DNA from: Planctomycetia bacterium
GTDB taxonomy: Bacteria > Planctomycetota > Phycisphaerae > UBA1845 > UTPLA1
Reading direction: 5' to 3'
Length of the DNA stretch: 64,000 nt
Assembly (NCBI GenBank): GCA_015200345.1
Contig: CP054187.1
Coordinates: 2,898,470 to 2,962,469 of the forward strand
Shown here: positions 32,550 to 41,454 of the stretch, in pieces
Numbering within the stretch: the first letter of the stretch is position 1
How the letters are laid out: each line of letters opens with the position of its first letter
Program-made: the position numbers and the translations under genes
Notes under the pieces: model-generated
What the model saw: the letters and a program-made list of their open reading frames with translations, nothing else
Database searches by the model: none
Told to the model about the DNA's origin: nothing

Positions 32550-34919
32550 ATGGAACCAATCGCACGATGGGCGCGGAGGATCACTGCGGCGGCGGCGGTT
32601 GCCGTGCTGATCGGCTCGTTCGGCTGGATGGGCTGGCGGCGCGTCAGCGCTGCGCGATCGCAGGACGATCGCATCGCGATCAAAGTTCTGCACTGGGGTG
32701 AAAAGACAGAAGACGATATCGTCCGCCGGCTGGTGGCGGATTTCGAAGCGCAGCCCGAGAACGCCGGTATCCGCATCGTGCGCATCAACCTCGGGCAGGC
32801 GGCGGCGGTTCGGACCAAGTTGCAGACCATGTTCGCCGCGGGTGAGCCGCCCGATGTGTTCTACCTCGGACTGGAGAACGTCTCCGACCTCGCCATGAAG
32901 CACGCGCTGGTGGACATGGAGGAATTGATCGAGGCCGATCGCGCTGCCGGGCGCGAGACGGTGAACCTCGACGCGTTTTTCCCGTCGGTCGTGCGGTGCT
33001 TTCGCGTGAACGAGGAAACGGGGGCCGTCGGTGACGGCAAGCTGGTCGGCCTGCCCAAGGATTTCACCACCGTCGGCTTTTATTACAACCGCGATCTGTT
33101 TCGCCGCGCGGGCGTGGCCGAGCCGCCGGCGACCGGCTGGACGTGGGAGCAGTTCCACGCCGCGGCGAAGAAGATCGGCGAGCTGCCCGATTGCTACGGC
33201 GCGGATTTCGTCTCGTGGGAGCAGATGGTGCGCATCTACCTCTGGACGCACGGGCATGATTTCACGTCGCCCGGCTGGACCGCGCCGTATTCGTTCAAGC
33301 ATCCCGAACTTCAAGCGGCCATTCAGCAGTTGCAGGATTGGTTCAACGACGGCCGCACGCTGCTGTCGGCCAAGACGCAGATGGAGACGCTTCAGGATCC
33401 GTTCCTCTCGGGGAACGTCGGCATGGCTGGGCCGTTCGGTCGCTGGAAGGTTCCGGCGTATCGCCAGATTCGCGGGTTCGACTGGGATCTCGCGCCGCTG
33501 CCGCATGTGGAGGGCAAGCCGAAGCGGAACGGCGTGTTCACGGTCGCATGGGGCATCTCGAGCGCGACGAAGCACAAGGAAGAGTCGTGGCGATTCGTGA
33601 AGTACCTGATGAGCCGCCGCGGGCAACAGTTGATGACGCAGGCGGGTCTGGCGGTTTCGGTGCTGCGTGAGGTCGCCGAGGAATCGCTGAAGAGCGAAGG
33701 GCCGACGCGTCCTCGCAACGCGCGGCTGTTTCTTGACGCGGCCGACGACGCGCTGCCGACGGACTTTCCGGCGATTCCACAGTTTCAGCAGTTGCTGCGG
33801 GTGCGGCTGGAGGAGATTTTCAAGATCGGCCGGCCGGTGAAGCCGACGCTGGCGCGGCTCGATTCGGAATGGCAGGCGCTGGACAAGCAGTACGAAGTCG
33901 GCGTGGGCGGTCGTCCGATGCCGTGGGGCCGCCTGCTGTCCATCTGGATGTGGCCGGTTGGCGCGATGCTCGTGGCCGGCGCGATGCTCTGGTGGCGCGG
34001 TCGGCCTCGCGGCGGCGAGCTGCGCGAGGAGCGCGCTGGGTTGATGATGAGTTCGCCGTGGATCATCGGGTTCATCGCGTTCACGGCGTTTCCGATCGTG
34101 TTGTCGGCGGCGCTGGCGTTCACGCGATGGAGTTCGCTGACGACGCTGGACCGGGCGGAGTTCATCGGCTGGGAGAATTTTGTCAATCTGTGGCGGGACG
34201 ACGCGACGTTCGGCATCGCGTTGCGCAAGACGGCGTGGTATGCGCTGCTGGCCGTGCCGAGCAGCCAGCTCGTGGCGTTGGCGGCGGCGATGCTCCTGAA
34301 TCGCGAACATTGGTCGGTCGGCATTTTTCGGTCGATCTGGTATCTGCCTGGCGTGCTGGCGGGCGTAGGGATGGCGGTGATGTGGAAGTGGGTGTTCCAC
34401 CACGAGCACGGATTGCTCAAGGCGTTGCTGGACCCGGTGCTGCCGGGTGGAATGACGACGCCCGCATTTTTTGAGAAGGACGCCGAGGCGTGGGGCGTGC
34501 CGGTCTTCGCGCTGATCAACCTGTGGGGCATCGGCGGTACGATGATGATTTACCTCGCCGGGTTGAAGGGCATTCCGAAGGATTTGTACGAGGCCGCGTC
34601 GATCGACGGCGCGTTGGGCTGGCGGCGGTTTCGACATGTGACGCTGCCGATGCTCAGCCCGGTGATATTTTTCAACGGGATCATGGCGATCATCGCGTCG
34701 TTTCAGGTGTTCACGCAGGCGCACGTCATGACCGGCGGCGGCCCCGGCGATGCGACGCGATTCTACGTCGTCTATTTGTACAACCAGGCGTTTGATTTTC
34801 ACGAAATGGGCTATGCCTCGGCGATGGCGTGGCTGCTGCTGCTCATCGTGCTGGCGTTGACGTTCGCCCTGATGTGGGGCACGAAGCGATTCGTCCACTA
34901 CGAAGGATTGAAGGCGTAA
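32550..34919 (+). CDS. Fused sugar-binding protein and MalF-type ABC permease
   Basis: 789 residues from ATG 32550, 16 bases after the GH13 stop (a GTG lies directly before it). Residues 11-33 form a membrane anchor. Residues about 40-440 read as a family-1 extracellular solute-binding protein: IKVLHWGE, LQTMFAAGEPPDVFYLG, DGKLVGLPKDFTTVGFYYN, FLSGNVGMAGPFGRWKVPAY, GVFTVAWGISSATKHKEESW. A helix at about 463-482 links to a MalF-like permease (500-789) with PWIIGFIAFTAFPIVLSAAL and a full EAA loop, EAASIDGALGWRRFRHVTLP (682-701). Usually these are separate proteins. Reading is continuous, with no sign of a frameshift. With the next gene it would form the importer; the ATPase is not here. Confidence 0.9.
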   Translation: MEPIARWARRITAAAAVAVLIGSFGWMGWRRVSAARSQDDRIAIKVLHWGEKTEDDIVRRLVADFEAQPENAGIRIVRINLGQAAAVRTKLQTMFAAGEPPDVFYLGLENVSDLAMKHALVDMEELIEADRAAGRETVNLDAFFPSVVRCFRVNEETGAVGDGKLVGLPKDFTTVGFYYNRDLFRRAGVAEPPATGWTWEQFHAAAKKIGELPDCYGADFVSWEQMVRIYLWTHGHDFTSPGWTAPYSFKHPELQAAIQQLQDWFNDGRTLLSAKTQMETLQDPFLSGNVGMAGPFGRWKVPAYRQIRGFDWDLAPLPHVEGKPKRNGVFTVAWGISSATKHKEESWRFVKYLMSRRGQQLMTQAGLAVSVLREVAEESLKSEGPTRPRNARLFLDAADDALPTDFPAIPQFQQLLRVRLEEIFKIGRPVKPTLARLDSEWQALDKQYEVGVGGRPMPWGRLLSIWMWPVGAMLVAGAMLWWRGRPRGGELREERAGLMMSSPWIIGFIAFTAFPIVLSAALAFTRWSSLTTLDRAEFIGWENFVNLWRDDATFGIALRKTAWYALLAVPSSQLVALAAAMLLNREHWSVGIFRSIWYLPGVLAGVGMAVMWKWVFHHEHGLLKALLDPVLPGGMTTPAFFEKDAEAWGVPVFALINLWGIGGTMMIYLAGLKGIPKDLYEAASIDGALGWRRFRHVTLPMLSPVIFFNGIMAIIASFQVFTQAHVMTGGGPGDATRFYVVYLYNQAFDFHEMGYASAMAWLLLLIVLALTFALMWGTKRFVHYEGLKA

Positions 34920-34923
34920 GGCG

Positions 34924-35784
34924 ATGTTCAAACCGTTGCGACAATCCACCGCCCTGGTCGTGCTGCTGATCGGCAGCGTCGTGATGCTTTTCCCGTTCTG
35001 GTGGATGCTGGTGACGAGCCTGTCGCGCGCGGAGGAGGCCGGCGCGTCGGCGTCGGTCAGCGGGTTTCGCTGGTGGCCCAGCGATCCGCAATGGAGCAAC
35101 TACCCCGACGCGCTGGCGCGCATGGGCAGCAAGCCGTGGTACGGGTTTCTTGACGCGTTGAGCAACACGGTCGTGGTCACGTCGTTGAGCGTCGTCGGGC
35201 AGGTGCTTTCGTGCAGCCTTGTGGGCTATGCGCTGGCGCGGGTGCGCTTTCGCGGGCGCGGCGCGATGTTCCTCGTGATGATCGCCACGATGATGTTGCC
35301 GGCGCAGGTGACGATGATCCCGCTGTTCATCCTGTTCCGCTGGTTCGGCTGGGTGGACACGATCCTGCCGCTGGTGGTTCCGACGTTCTTCGGCACGGCG
35401 TATTTCATCTTCATGTTCCGCCAGTTCTTCGCGCAGATTCCCGAGGCGCTGCTGGAGGCGGCGCGGATCGACGGCTGCGGGCACCTGCGCGTCTGGTGGC
35501 AGATCATGCTGCCGTTGTGCAAGCCGGTGATGGCGATCACGGCGATCTTCACCTTCATCGGCGTGTGGAACGATTTCCTCGGCCCGCTGATTTATCTGCA
35601 AAGCGAGGATCGCATGACGCTGGCCGTCGCGCTGAACTCGTTTCAGAACCAGTACGGGGATTTTCGCGAGGCGCATTACCTGATGGCGGCGAGCATCGTG
35701 ACGATGGTCCCGTGCATCGTGTTGTTCTTTGTGGCGCAGCGGCAGTTCGTGGCCGGGCTGATCCTGGGCGGGGTGAAGGAGTGA
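34924..35784 (+). CDS. MalG-type ABC sugar permease
   Basis: 286 residues, starting four bases after the fused permease gene. About six transmembrane helices (VLLIGSVVMLFPFWWMLVTS at the start, SIVTMVPCIVLFFVAQRQF near the end). The EAA loop, EAARIDGCGHLRVWWQIMLP, is where the ABC ATPase docks, and the C-terminus FVAGLILGGVKE is the standard ending for this family. Inner-membrane partner of the fused binding protein/permease for oligosaccharide import. Confidence 0.93.
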   Translation: MFKPLRQSTALVVLLIGSVVMLFPFWWMLVTSLSRAEEAGASASVSGFRWWPSDPQWSNYPDALARMGSKPWYGFLDALSNTVVVTSLSVVGQVLSCSLVGYALARVRFRGRGAMFLVMIATMMLPAQVTMIPLFILFRWFGWVDTILPLVVPTFFGTAYFIFMFRQFFAQIPEALLEAARIDGCGHLRVWWQIMLPLCKPVMAITAIFTFIGVWNDFLGPLIYLQSEDRMTLAVALNSFQNQYGDFREAHYLMAASIVTMVPCIVLFFVAQRQFVAGLILGGVKE

Positions 35785-35960
35785 CGCGCGAAGCTGATCT
35801 TGCAGGGTTCGCGTGCATTGACGCGGTCGCGCGCCGCGCGTGGTTTGACCGGCGGGAAACGCGCCGGTACATTGCACGGCTGTTTCCATTCGTGAGAGAC
35901 CGGTTCGCGCGGTGGGCCGAAGGGTCCGCCGCGTTGTGTTTGCGGGGAAAGTGGGAATGA
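35781..35960 (+). CDS. Possible small gene, 59 residues, linking the permease and alpha-glucosidase genes
   Basis: A GTG at 35781 overlaps the malG-type stop as GTGA, and the stop overlaps the alpha-glucosidase ATG as ATGA, so this frame fills the 172-base gap exactly. The product (VTREADLAGFACIDAVARRA...) is Arg/Ala-rich and partly helical, with no known family. AAGGA lies directly against the GTG, too close for a good ribosome site. It may be a coupling ORF rather than a working protein. Confidence 0.4.
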   Translation: MTREADLAGFACIDAVARRAWFDRRETRRYIARLFPFVRDRFARWAEGSAALCLRGKWE

Positions 35961-38407
35961 CCACAACGCGTTACGGCGGCCTACCGGCGGCGATCACGGT
36001 GCGCGAGCGCAGCGGCTGGCAATCGCTGGGCAACATCACGTCGTACCGCACCGAGGACGACGCGCTGATCATCGAGTGCGGCGAAGCGCGCGTGTGCTTG
36101 AGTGTGGAGCGTGAGGACATGATCCGCGTGCGGCTCGCGCCGCGCGGGCGATTTCGGCGGGATTTCTCCTGGGCCGTGCAGCCCGATGCGGTGACGCGGG
36201 TGCCCTTCGGCCTCGAGGAGCACGACGAACACCTCGAGATGGTGACGGATCAGCTTCGCGTGCGCATCGCGCGGCGGCCCTGTCGCATTTCGTTCCATAC
36301 GAACGAAGGCGACCTCATCGCGGCCGACGACGCCAGCAAGGGCATGGCGTGGGACGGGCCGGAGATTCGCTGCTGGAAGGCGTTGCATGGCGACGATCAT
36401 TTCTTCGGCCTCGGCGAGAAAGGCCCGCCGCTCGACAAGCGCAACGGCGCGATCGTCAACTGGAACCACGACGCCGCCGAGCACGAGCCGTACACCGATC
36501 CGCTGTATCAGACGCATCCGTTTGTGATCGTGCTGTCGCGCGGGCAGGCGCACGGGCTGTTTTTCGACAACACGTACCGCACGTTTTTTGATCTCGGCAA
36601 GACGTCGCGCACGGCGTGGTCGTTCGGCGCGGACGGCGGGGAGCTGGATTATTACTTCATTCCCGGGCCGACGCCGTGCGAAGTCGTTCGGCGTTACGGT
36701 CGGCTGGTCGGCACGGCGCCGCTGCCGCCGATGTGGGCGCTGGGGTATCAGCAATGCCGCTGGAGCTACGAATCGGCCAAGCGCGTGCAGCGCATCGCGA
36801 AGGAGTTCCGCCTGCGGAAGATTCCGTGCGATACGATCTACCTCGACATCGATTACATGGACGGCTACCGCTGCTTCACGTGGGATCCGAAGCGTTTCGC
36901 CAATCCGTCGGCGTTGCTGGCCGGTCTGGCGCGACATGGGTACAAGACGGTTGTAATTATAGATCCGGGCATCAAGGCCGAGCGCGGCTATTCCGTCTTC
37001 GAGAGCGGCGCGGCGGGCGATCATTTCTGCCGCGACGCCGACGGGCACGTCTACGTCGGCAAAGTGTGGCCTGGCGAGAGCGTCTTTCCCGATTACACGC
37101 GCGAGGCGACGCGCCGGTGGTGGGGAGATTTATACAAAAGTCTAATCGCCGACGGCGTCACCGGCTTCTGGAACGACATGAACGAGCCGGCCGACTTCAC
37201 CCATGGCGACGGCACGATCCCGCTCACGGTTCGCTTCGACAACGAAGGCGAGCCGACCGACCATCGCGAGGCGCACAACGTCTACGGCATGCAGATGGCC
37301 CGCGCTACCTTTGAGGGCATGCAGCGCCTGCGACGCGGCGAAAGGCCTTTCGTGCTGACGCGCGCGGGCTACGCCGGCGTGCAGCGCTACGCGGCCGTGT
37401 GGACCGGCGACAACGCTTCGACCTGGGATCACCTTCGGATGAGCATCCCGATGCTGCTGTCGATGAGTGTCTCGGGCGTGACGTTCTGCGGAGCCGATGT
37501 CGGCGGATTCCGGGCGTATCCCTCGCCAGAGCTGTACACCCGCTGGCTGCAACTGGGTATTTTTTATCCGCTTTGCCGCACGCACACGGCCGGCGGCGCC
37601 GAGCAGGACCCGTGGTCCTTTGGCAGGCGGCACGAGCGAATCAATCGCTCCGCCATCGAGTTGCGCTACGCCTTGCTGCCGTACCTGTATTCCGAAATGC
37701 AATACACGACCAAGTCCGGCGCGCCGCTGCTGCGGCCGGTGTTTCTCGACTATCCCGAGATGGTGGACGTGCACAAGATCGAACACGAGTTTCTCTTCGG
37801 GCGGCAGTTGTACGTCGCGCCGGTTGTGCACGAGGGGGCGAAAGAGCGGAAGTTCCGCCTGCCGCCGGGCGAGTGGTACGGCTTTGACGACGGCGCGCGG
37901 CGCACCGGCGACGCCGAGCACAAGATCGCCGTCGATCTCGAAACGATTCCGATGTTCGCTCGCGCCGGCGCGATCATTCCCATGCGCCGCCCGGTGCAGT
38001 TCGTCGATGACAAACCCCTGGCCGAGTTGATTCTTTCGGTCTTTCCCGGTCGCGGGCGTGGCTGCTTTTACAACGACGACGGTCGTACCTATGACTATCA
38101 GAAAGGCCGCTACCTGCTGGATGAATACGAGACCTTCAGCGAACAGGACGCGATGGTTCTGAAGCTTGTCCGGCGCACCGGCCGCGACGCGTTCGCGCCG
38201 AAGACGGTTCTGGTGAAGTTCAACGGCATGCTGAAACCGCCCGCGGCGGTGGAACTGACCGGCCGGGAGCTGCCGGAATGCAAGGACACGCGACGGTTCG
38301 AGCGCGCGGCCGACACGTGGCGGTACGACAAGAAATCGCGGGCGCTCTGGGTGCGCCTGAAGCGCTTCAACCCCGGCGACGCCTTGGCGGTGATCCGCAA
38401 GGTCTAA
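35957..38407 (+). CDS. GH31 alpha-glucosidase
   Basis: 816 residues from ATG 35957. An N-terminal beta domain leads to a GH31 barrel: YLDIDYMDGYRCFTWDPKRF, then the nucleophile motif GFWNDMNEP with Asp407, and the acid/base VWTGDNASTW with Asp485, followed by CGADVGGF. The C-terminal half (APVVHEGAKERKFRLPPGEW, GRGCFYNDDGRTYDYQKG) is typical. No signal peptide was seen, so it should act in the cytoplasm, releasing glucose from imported maltodextrins. Last gene of the starch/maltodextrin cluster. Confidence 0.93.
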   Translation: MTTTRYGGLPAAITVRERSGWQSLGNITSYRTEDDALIIECGEARVCLSVEREDMIRVRLAPRGRFRRDFSWAVQPDAVTRVPFGLEEHDEHLEMVTDQLRVRIARRPCRISFHTNEGDLIAADDASKGMAWDGPEIRCWKALHGDDHFFGLGEKGPPLDKRNGAIVNWNHDAAEHEPYTDPLYQTHPFVIVLSRGQAHGLFFDNTYRTFFDLGKTSRTAWSFGADGGELDYYFIPGPTPCEVVRRYGRLVGTAPLPPMWALGYQQCRWSYESAKRVQRIAKEFRLRKIPCDTIYLDIDYMDGYRCFTWDPKRFANPSALLAGLARHGYKTVVIIDPGIKAERGYSVFESGAAGDHFCRDADGHVYVGKVWPGESVFPDYTREATRRWWGDLYKSLIADGVTGFWNDMNEPADFTHGDGTIPLTVRFDNEGEPTDHREAHNVYGMQMARATFEGMQRLRRGERPFVLTRAGYAGVQRYAAVWTGDNASTWDHLRMSIPMLLSMSVSGVTFCGADVGGFRAYPSPELYTRWLQLGIFYPLCRTHTAGGAEQDPWSFGRRHERINRSAIELRYALLPYLYSEMQYTTKSGAPLLRPVFLDYPEMVDVHKIEHEFLFGRQLYVAPVVHEGAKERKFRLPPGEWYGFDDGARRTGDAEHKIAVDLETIPMFARAGAIIPMRRPVQFVDDKPLAELILSVFPGRGRGCFYNDDGRTYDYQKGRYLLDEYETFSEQDAMVLKLVRRTGRDAFAPKTVLVKFNGMLKPPAAVELTGRELPECKDTRRFERAADTWRYDKKSRALWVRLKRFNPGDALAVIRKV

Positions 38408-38539
38408 CGCTTTGCAATTCCTGACGAGTCCCAACGCAGGGTGCGTACTCGACGCATCGAGCCAGCGCACACGCGAAAGGGCCGCCGCGCCCGGTCGACC
38501 CGCCGTGAAGCGTGCGTCAATTCCCCTTAATTCACTTGT

Positions 38540-38547
38540 GGTATGAT
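38540..38547 (+). promoter_or_regulatory. Likely extended -10 promoter of the small membrane protein gene
   Basis: TGGTATGAT-type extended -10 (TATGAT at 38542-38547), 67 bases before the ATG at 38614; no convincing -35 upstream. Confidence 0.4.
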
Positions 38548-38613
38548 GTTCCCGGCGGGTTCCATTTGATGATCCTCGCCGCGGTTGCCAATCGGCTACA
38601 CCAGGAGCCTATC

Positions 38614-39147
38614 ATGTCGCAGGAGCAAGCCATGTCGACGGAAGAGTTCATGAAGCAGCAGTACCTGACGCTTCGGGATGAGATTCGCACGAGCAAGGCG
38701 CGGATATTCGCGCTGCTGGTGATCGGCACGCTGCTGATCCCGGCGGTGGGGTACTTCGCCCGCGAATCGGTCGGGATGTACGCCTCGGCGTCGATGCCGT
38801 TCGTGATCATCATCATGATGATCGCGTTCCTGATGGAACAGAACAGCATCATCCGCGCGGGGCGCTACCTCAAGCTGCACGTCGAGCCTCACATCGAGGG
38901 CATCGTCACGTGGGAGGAATGGCTGGAGAGCAACCGCAGGCTGCGCGATACGGATCGCTATTTCTTCGGCAGCTTTCTGCTGGTGTTCTTTCTGTTTTAC
39001 GCGATCGGCGCGGGGGCGGCCGTGCAGGGGCTGGCCGAGCAATGGCCCGAGCACTACTGGTACGGCGCGGCAGCTTACGGCGTCGGCGGATTGTGGTTTG
39101 TGATTGTCTTGATCGGCCACTGGCACTCGTGCACGTCGACGAAGTGA
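38614..39147 (+). CDS. Small unknown membrane protein
   Basis: 177 residues from ATG 38614, with GGAG six bases upstream. Four hydrophobic helices in two pairs: IFALLVIGTLLIPAVGYF and ASMPFVIIIMMIAFLM, then FFGSFLLVFFLFYAIGAGAA and AAYGVGGLWFVIVLIG. Between the pairs is a soluble stretch rich in Glu and Trp (EPHIEGIVTWEEWLESN). No family recognised. Convergent with the methyltransferase gene, three bases apart. Confidence 0.7.
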   Translation: MSQEQAMSTEEFMKQQYLTLRDEIRTSKARIFALLVIGTLLIPAVGYFARESVGMYASASMPFVIIIMMIAFLMEQNSIIRAGRYLKLHVEPHIEGIVTWEEWLESNRRLRDTDRYFFGSFLLVFFLFYAIGAGAAVQGLAEQWPEHYWYGAAAYGVGGLWFVIVLIGHWHSCTSTK

Positions 39148-39150
39148 TCA

Positions 39151-39774
39151 TCAACCGCGGCGGCGGTGAATCTTCGGCGCGACGTGCTCGAACGGATGCT
39201 CCAGCAGGCACGCCGCCGCGGAGCGATCATCGACCAGGAGGTAGCCGCCCGGGCGGATCACATCGATCACGTGTTGCATCGCACGCGGCGGGTCGCTTGA
39301 TCGACAGATCACGTTGAAAGCAATCACAACCTCGGCGAGCAACGGCGCGGCGGATGCATCGATCGCCGCAGGCGTGATCGGTTGCGTGGCGATGTCCATT
39401 TGCAGGCGCCGGACGCCGGGCAGGTCGCGTGCGACGGCTTCCAGAACGCGGGCCGAGCGATCCACGACGGTCAATTCAAACGGCATCGACAGCGTCGCTT
39501 GGAGTTCGACCGGCTCCAGCGAGCGTAGCGATGCAAACGGCACGCGTCGCACGACCTGGTCGGCGTAGCGTGCCACGTCGGCGATGAGCTGTCGCAGCGG
39601 CCCGGCTCGTCGCGAGCCGTCGCTCAAGAAGGGCGCGGCCAGGCGCGTGACCGCGCCGGGGCCGATGAGCACGATCGCGGGGTGTTTCACGCCGTCGGCG
39701 CGGAGCAGTTCATCCAGCGTGTGAAATACTGACAAGTGTCGATTATGCCAGGAGGTGGAGCCGACGGAATCCAT
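39151..39774 (-). CDS. SAM-dependent methyltransferase-like protein
   Basis: 207 residues from ATG 39774 (a GTG two codons earlier is possible). Rossmann features: VLIGPGAVTR as motif I, ELTVVDRSARVLEAV with the acidic residue for SAM ribose, VVIAFNVICRSSD as motif IV, and HVIDVIRPGGYLLVDDRS as post-motif strands. The substrate is unknown. Last gene of a minus-strand run with a TPR protein, holA and a lipoprotein. Confidence 0.7.
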   Translation of the reverse strand: MDSVGSTSWHNRHLSVFHTLDELLRADGVKHPAIVLIGPGAVTRLAAPFLSDGSRRAGPLRQLIADVARYADQVVRRVPFASLRSLEPVELQATLSMPFELTVVDRSARVLEAVARDLPGVRRLQMDIATQPITPAAIDASAAPLLAEVVIAFNVICRSSDPPRAMQHVIDVIRPGGYLLVDDRSAAACLLEHPFEHVAPKIHRRRG

Positions 39775-39796
39775 TGGCACGGGGTCGCGCGACGCC

Positions 39797-41431
39797 CTAC
39801 GGCACGAGCTTGAACCTGACGGTGTTGCTGTTGATCTTCTGCGCGAGGACGTCCTCGACTTCGACCTTGATCGTGTACTCGCCCTCGCCCAGTTGCCTGG
39901 GGATTTTCAAGCCGTTCTCCGGGTAGCCGAAGAAAAAGTCCGATCGGCGGTCGCGCGAGATGTCCTCGACGTTCTCGATCTTGTCGGTCCAGCGCTCGCG
40001 CCCCTCCGGGTCGATCAGGCTGAACCGCAGCGACAGCAGCGTGCGGAACTGGCCCGACTCGGTCCGCTCGCACTTGAAGTTCTCAATCGGCACGTAGAGC
40101 AGGAACCGCGATTCGGCGCCGACCTTGAACGTCGGCGGGTCGATCGGCTCGTACTGACCGAACTGCGAGATCGACCGGCAGATGACGACCTTGCTGACCC
40201 GCAAATCGGCCCGCTCGGCTACGAGGTGTCGCAGTTTCTCAATTGCCTCCATCTGGCGATTGGCCCACGTCGCCGGGTCGCGCTGGGCGCTGGATCGCGC
40301 CGTCATCAGCGCCGACAGCTGCGCCCGCATGATCTCCAGCACGTCGGCGTTGATGCCGTCGATGGCGGCAAGGGCTTTCTCATCCTGCCCGCTCGCGAGG
40401 TACAGAATCCGCAGGCGGAACTGCTCCTCGATGTTGTTGGGATCGGCCGCGACCTTCGCCTCCTGTTCCTCGATGCGTTGCTTGAGCGTATCGACGATCA
40501 CGGTCTCCTTTTGCGGCGACAGGCTCGCGGGAGTCGATGGGCCTTCGGCCCGTGCGTCCGGCGTTTTGGCCATCGGCTCATTCGACGCTTCGACGCTCAA
40601 GTTCGTGATGACCGGCGGGCGCTTCGTCGCAGCCGGCGCGGGATCAGTTTTCGCATCCGTCAATAATGAGGCGGCGGACGATTCGGCTTCGCTCGCGTCC
40701 ACCTCATCGTCGAACGGCTCATCCTCCGTCACGGGCTTGTTTGTCGCGCCCGGCGTTGCATCCGTCGGCTTGTTCGCCGGATTGGCTCGGTCCGCGCCCG
40801 GTGCCGTCGGCTTCTTCGCGCCGTCGTCGCGCTGCATCGCGGGTTGCGGCTTCACGAGCGGATCGTTCGCGTCGCTCGGATCCGCCAGTCGAGGTCGGCC
40901 ATTGTCGGCGTCGCTCGTCGGCGATTCATTCTTCGTCGGCGTCGAGCCGGGTTCCGCCGTGCGCGCGCCGTATACCGGCGACCCATCCGACGAAGCAGGC
41001 GGCGACATTTTGCTGTCATCCGTCAGCGTGCGATCCGGGCCGGTATCGCCGTTGCGATGGCGCGTGGCGGTCTGTTGAATGCGCGCGTGGCGATTGGGGT
41101 CTTCCTGCCGACGGATCTTGGAATTGAAATCGTTGCTTTCGTAGCCCGGCTGGTAGCGCGGATTCATCGAGCTGACGTACTGCTCGACTTTCTGATCCAC
41201 TTCGCGCGCTTTGGCGTCGTCGGCGCCGGTCTTGGCCGGCGCGGCCGCGGCGGCTTCGCCGGACGAAGGCCGATCGGTGCCGGCGGTCGCGCGCGTCCTG
41301 GGCTTCTCTTCTTTCTTCTTCATGCCGAACCAGTCCCAGTCCGACATCGCTCCGTCCGAGCACCCTGCGATCACGCCGATGCATCCGGCAACAACCAGCA
41401 ATCCCAAGCGCGTATTCAACATTCGCGACAT
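39797..41431 (-). CDS. Large lipoprotein with disordered linker and C-terminal beta domain
   Basis: 544 residues from ATG 41431 (GAGG nine bases upstream). Lipoprotein signal with lipobox VIAGC (Cys near 24). Residues about 30-310 are Pro/Ala/Asp/Lys-rich and probably disordered. A coiled or helical part (KETVIVDTLKQRIEEQEAKV) precedes a TPR-like stretch and a C-terminal beta domain (RFLLYVPIENFKCERTESG, LGEGEYTIKVEVEDVLAQK). No family known. Located 23 bases after holA. Confidence 0.7.
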   Translation of the reverse strand: MSRMLNTRLGLLVVAGCIGVIAGCSDGAMSDWDWFGMKKKEEKPRTRATAGTDRPSSGEAAAAAPAKTGADDAKAREVDQKVEQYVSSMNPRYQPGYESNDFNSKIRRQEDPNRHARIQQTATRHRNGDTGPDRTLTDDSKMSPPASSDGSPVYGARTAEPGSTPTKNESPTSDADNGRPRLADPSDANDPLVKPQPAMQRDDGAKKPTAPGADRANPANKPTDATPGATNKPVTEDEPFDDEVDASEAESSAASLLTDAKTDPAPAATKRPPVITNLSVEASNEPMAKTPDARAEGPSTPASLSPQKETVIVDTLKQRIEEQEAKVAADPNNIEEQFRLRILYLASGQDEKALAAIDGINADVLEIMRAQLSALMTARSSAQRDPATWANRQMEAIEKLRHLVAERADLRVSKVVICRSISQFGQYEPIDPPTFKVGAESRFLLYVPIENFKCERTESGQFRTLLSLRFSLIDPEGRERWTDKIENVEDISRDRRSDFFFGYPENGLKIPRQLGEGEYTIKVEVEDVLAQKINSNTVRFKLVP

Positions 41432-41454
41432 AACCAGCGTCCTCAAGCAGTTCG

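Noticed and set aside
32547-32552. Frameshift between separate binding-protein and permease genes
   Set aside because: One frame runs from 32550 to 34919 without interruption and both halves are complete, so a true fusion is the simpler reading.
31187-32830. 547-codon minus-strand frame opposite the neopullulanase gene
   Set aside because: Shadow of the GH13 gene, with no recognisable domain.
32505-35099. 864-codon open frame on the minus strand opposite the import genes
   Set aside because: Composition is extreme (His/Arg-rich), it has no motif, and it mirrors well-supported genes on the plus strand; long antisense frames are common in GC-rich DNA.
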